64,000 bases of DNA from an uncultured Alphaproteobacteria bacterium (GTDB taxonomy: Bacteria > Pseudomonadota > Alphaproteobacteria > Caulobacterales > Hyphomonadaceae): NCBI GenBank assembly GCA_903831255.1, contig CAIKWZ010000026.1:1-64000 (forward strand), read 5' to 3'. The stretch's first letter is position 1; each line of letters opens with the position of its first letter. The notes below the pieces were generated by a model. It saw only the letters and a list, made by a program, of their open reading frames with translations. It searched no databases and was not told the origin of the DNA. Position numbers and translations under genes: made by a program. Shown here piece by piece: positions 61,567-64,000 of the stretch.

Positions 61567-62670
61567 ATGCCTGAACTCAGAATTCTGCTCGAGCTCCGGG
61601 ACTGGGCGCTCGATCTCTCGCAGTGGCCTCAGAAGATCATGTGGGCTGCGATGGCGGTCCTCGGAGGCCTCCTCGCAGGTCTGATCATCTCTCGCGTGAT
61701 CGTCTCGGCCGGCCGCAAGATCGCCCTCGGGTCAACCGACCCGAACCGGCAGAGCGCTGATCATGTGCTGATAGACACCCTTGCCGTCATCATCAGAGCG
61801 CTCGTCGTCCTCGCATCGGTCGCCTTCGCAGCCGATATCATGGGTTTTTATCACATCGAAGACGCCCGGAACCTCGCCCTCGCGACCATCAAGGGCGTAT
61901 CCATCCTGATCGCCATCTGGGCGCTCGGCGCCTGGATCAGTCTCCGCATCCGGCGTTTCGGAGACCGGGTTGCGGGCGGCGCTCATCCCGGCGGTCAGAC
62001 CCTCTTCATCTTTCTGGCTTCCCTGATGCGCTTTGGCGCCCTCGCCATAGGCCTCATCGCAGCCCTGCAGCAGTTCGGCTTTCCGATCGCCTCGCTGGTC
62101 GCCGTCATCGGCGCGGCCGGCCTCGCCATCGCCCTGGCGCTGCAGGACACCCTGAAGGCGGTCGCCTCAGGAGTGATCATCGCCGTTTTCAGGCCCTACA
62201 GGATCGGGGATTTCGTTCGCGTGGCCAACGAAGAGGGCACGGTCGTCGACATCACCCCGTTCACAACCGTTCTGGCGACCGTCGATAATCGGGAAATCGT
62301 GGTGACCAACGACAAGGCGTGGGGAGGCGTCATGACGAATTTCACGTCCCGCGGACGTCGTCGCCTGGAGCTTGTTTTCCCCGTCTCCTACGAAGCCGAC
62401 CTCGATCATGCGATCGCATTGATTCGGGAGACCGCCGAAGCGGACCCGAGAGTGGAGATCGAGCCGCCGGTCTGGGTGAAGGTGGCCGAACTCGCGGACT
62501 GGTCCGTCGACATCAGGCTGCGGGCGTGGTGCCGAACGGAACACTATGTCGATCTGCGGGGAGACCTCATAAAATCGATCAAGCAGGCGTTTGACCGGTC
62601 GGGGATCGTCATCCCCTACCCGCATCAGGTTCAGGTCGAAAAGTTCAGTCCCGTGCCGGAAGAGACTTAA
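61567..62670 (+). CDS. mechanosensitive channel, MscS family
   Basis: 367 residues from ATG 61567; GTG 61528 is an alternative, neither with a strong ribosome-binding site. About five transmembrane helices (WAAMAVLGGLLAGLIISRVI onward), the pore helix GAAGLAIALALQDTLKAVASG, then the MscS beta domain (YRIGDFVRVANEEGTVVDIT, VVTNDKAWGGVMTNFT). The cytoplasmic C-terminal alpha/beta domain is complete (VWVKVAELADWSVDIRLRAW). Releases osmolytes on hypo-osmotic shock. Convergent with the P-II gene, stops overlapping by 4 bp. Confidence 0.92.
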   Translation: MPELRILLELRDWALDLSQWPQKIMWAAMAVLGGLLAGLIISRVIVSAGRKIALGSTDPNRQSADHVLIDTLAVIIRALVVLASVAFAADIMGFYHIEDARNLALATIKGVSILIAIWALGAWISLRIRRFGDRVAGGAHPGGQTLFIFLASLMRFGALAIGLIAALQQFGFPIASLVAVIGAAGLAIALALQDTLKAVASGVIIAVFRPYRIGDFVRVANEEGTVVDITPFTTVLATVDNREIVVTNDKAWGGVMTNFTSRGRRRLELVFPVSYEADLDHAIALIRETAEADPRVEIEPPVWVKVAELADWSVDIRLRAWCRTEHYVDLRGDLIKSIKQAFDRSGIVIPYPHQVQVEKFSPVPEET

Positions 62671-63167
62671 TCGAGAGCCGTCTGGTCTCTCTCGCCCGTC
62701 CGGATGCGAACAACCTCAGTCAAACCGCTGACAAAAATCTTCCCGTCGCCGATTTTGCCCGAACCAGCGGCCTTTTGAATGGCGTCCACCACCGATTCCA
62801 CCATCGAGGACGCAACTGCGACATCCACCCGGATCTTCGGGATCTCGGCCACTTTGTACTCTGCACCCCTATAGAACTCCGTCTGTCCGCGTTGACGCCC
62901 GAACCCCTGAACCTGGGTCGCGGTCACCCCGGACACGCCCAAAGTCATCAGAGCCTCCCGCACGGCCTCATAACGGTGGGGACGAATGATGGCGGTGATC
63001 ATGCGCATGGGATGGTCCTCATCATGCTGGAGACCGAGATGGACAAGACGACGTATGGCTTCGGACCGCGATGGCAGGTCGGACTGACGACGACGCCAGT
63101 CATCAACGATCTTCCCGAAACTGGCGGAGGCCACCAGCTGGATTCTCTGATCCAGTTTATCGTTCAC
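62667..63167 (-). CDS. P-II signalling protein with N-terminal ribbon-helix-helix domain
   Basis: 166 residues from GTG 63167, with GGAG nine bases upstream. Residues 8-46 (RIQLVASASFGKIVDDWRRR then QSDLPSRSEAIRRLVHLGLQ) have the strand-helix-helix pattern of CopG/Arc-type DNA-binding domains. Residues 54-166 are a complete P-II: MRMITAIIRPHRYEAVREAL, the T loop QTEFYRGAEYKVAEIPK with Tyr104 (Tyr51 in P-II numbering) and the B loop GSGKIGDGKIF. A second start, ATG 63008, falls exactly at the normal P-II N terminus with GAGG eight bases before it. No amtB or glnA is in view. Could link nitrogen/2-oxoglutarate sensing to DNA binding (inference). Confidence 0.88.
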   Translation of the reverse strand: MNDKLDQRIQLVASASFGKIVDDWRRRQSDLPSRSEAIRRLVHLGLQHDEDHPMRMITAIIRPHRYEAVREALMTLGVSGVTATQVQGFGRQRGQTEFYRGAEYKVAEIPKIRVDVAVASSMVESVVDAIQKAAGSGKIGDGKIFVSGLTEVVRIRTGERDQTALD

Positions 63168-63383
63168 GTCACGCGCTCCGCGTCAGGCACAACACAAGCC
63201 TTGTTGCACATCTTCGCCAGCTTACACATGACTTTTTGGCTATCGCGAGGTACCGGGCGCATCGCCCGGAGATTCAACGCCGCCGTCAACCCCTTGATAA
63301 CCACCACGCTTTACGGATCGAGAGGGTCCCGGCCGGCTGAAATGCCTGGCTAGCCCCCGGAAGAGGTGGAGCCATCCGGAGCG
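63168..63383. promoter_or_regulatory. 216-bp divergent promoter region with 7-bp hairpin
   Basis: Lies between the P-II fusion and the response regulator. Contains a perfect inverted repeat CCGGGCG / CGCCCGG (63253-63259, 63263-63269, 3-base loop). A sigma-54-like pair on the minus strand (TGGC...GC) has the wrong spacing (GG-N9-GC). Confidence 0.45.
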
Positions 63384-64000
63384 ATGACGGGTCAAGGGAC
63401 AATGGAAACAGCTCAAACCCTGCAACCCGCTCAGCTGAAGAAGCTGCGCGTGCTGATCATCGACCCAAACGTTTTCATGCGAAACGTCATCGCCGACAGC
63501 CTTCGTCGGCTCCACGTCACCCACATCTCGAGCTACGCCAACGCCGCTCAGGCAGGAAGCTCAGGGCGCCTGTTCAAGCCGGACCTGGTGATTGTCGACT
63601 GGGACGCCGGCCGGATTTCCGGACTTGAGTTCACCCGTGAGGTTCGTCGGGAGACGACCGGTCTGCAGCGGGATCTGCCGATCATTCTGCTGGCGGCGGA
63701 AATCGACCACGAACAGCTGATGGCGTCCCGCCAGGCTGGGATCAACGAATTTCTCCTGAAGCCCATCTCGGCGCAGGGGATCCTCACACGGGTCGAAGAA
63801 GTGATCCTTAGACCAAGACGGTTCATCGACAGCCGCAGCTATATCGGACCCTGCCGGCGACGTCGGGAGGAGCCGGGCTATCTTGGCCCATGGCGACGGC
63901 TTCTAGATGATCCTCCCTCAACGGAATTGAGCGCGACCGCGCGACAGAACGCCATCCGGCTTCGCGCCATCATCGACGATCTTCAGGCCTTCGCAAGCGG
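63384..64000 (+). CDS. response regulator receiver protein, 3' end outside window
   Basis: At least 205 residues, open at the window end. Starts at ATG 63384 or, with AAGG better spaced, ATG 63402. The receiver domain occupies about residues 20-145: LRVLIIDPNVFMRNVIADSL, phospho-acceptor Asp in DLVIVDWDAGRISGLEF, and the conserved Lys in FLLKPIS. The first acidic pair is reduced to one Asp (DPN instead of DDN). After it comes SYIGPCRRRREEPGYLGPWR, a linker type seen in other alphaproteobacterial receiver proteins. The output domain is cut off. Divergent from the P-II fusion gene. Confidence 0.88.
   Translation, partial: MTGQGTMETAQTLQPAQLKKLRVLIIDPNVFMRNVIADSLRRLHVTHISSYANAAQAGSSGRLFKPDLVIVDWDAGRISGLEFTREVRRETTGLQRDLPIILLAAEIDHEQLMASRQAGINEFLLKPISAQGILTRVEEVILRPRRFIDSRSYIGPCRRRREEPGYLGPWRRLLDDPPSTELSATARQNAIRLRAIIDDLQAFAS

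Noticed and set aside
63190-63230. Sigma-54-like -24/-12 element upstream of the P-II fusion (minus strand TGGCGAAGATGTGCA)
   Set aside because: The GG and GC are separated by nine bases instead of the strict ten, so it is not a valid match.

Overview
The window is a GC-rich, gene-dense chromosomal segment of an alphaproteobacterium. I favour the Caulobacterales/Parvularculales/Hyphomonadaceae side. The evidence is a PodJ-like polarity protein preceded by a perfect CtrA-type TTAA-N7-TTAA box, a petABC operon followed by mtnP and apt, the DUF1285-NUDIX-DUF6111-like-CCA operon divergent from MoxR-DUF58-DUF4159, and a DNA ligase-associated helicase/exonuclease/phosphoesterase set. Species-level identity cannot be read from the sequence. 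No tRNA, rRNA, CRISPR array or prophage was found.

Layout. 1-5.1 kb: end of pth, ychF, an MFS drug exporter, a GST, rlmJ and a small zinc-ribbon protein. 5.1-11.7 kb (minus): petABC, mtnP, GST, apt, a ClpP paralogue and a TonB-like anchored protein, read as one probable operon. 11.8-15 kb: trmL, a lipoprotein, hemF, a DegT-type aminotransferase. 15-24.5 kb: two divergent operons, CCA-adding enzyme/DUF6111-like/CoA-pyrophosphatase/DUF1285 on the minus strand and MoxR/DUF58/DUF4159/VWA-like on the plus strand. 24.5-26.7 kb is the only visibly decayed part: a transposase remnant with several frameshifts and an esterase broken by a single-base deletion in a G run. 26.7-33.6 kb: SGNH hydrolase, a Baeyer-Villiger monooxygenase-esterase fusion divergent from a cytochrome c-sugar dehydrogenase fusion, a GNAT and an SDR. 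33.6-39.4 kb: a CorC/DUF21 protein, a tandem NIPSNAP lipoprotein, a C5-cytosine methyltransferase with Vsr, and two unknowns. 39.6-45.5 kb: a beta-oxidation operon (acyl-CoA dehydrogenase, thiolase, FadJ) behind a MerR regulator. 45.7-49.3 kb: the PodJ-like protein. 49.4-61.5 kb: a TauE/SafE-TIGR02186 pair and the four ligase-associated repair genes, split by a carbonic anhydrase, a carboxylesterase and several small envelope proteins. 61.5-64 kb: an MscS channel, a P-II signalling protein carrying an N-terminal ribbon-helix-helix domain, and the start of a response regulator.

The most unusual items are the in-frame ribbon-helix-helix/P-II fusion, which has a second well-placed ribosome-binding site exactly at the normal P-II start; the Baeyer-Villiger monooxygenase/esterase fusion whose fingerprint histidine is phenylalanine; a pair of small secreted proteins sharing a C-x-GS-x-C-x-W motif on either side of a membrane protein; and the scattered ligase-associated repair set, with the exonuclease coupled to a carbonic anhydrase. 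All functional statements rest on motif reading by eye.
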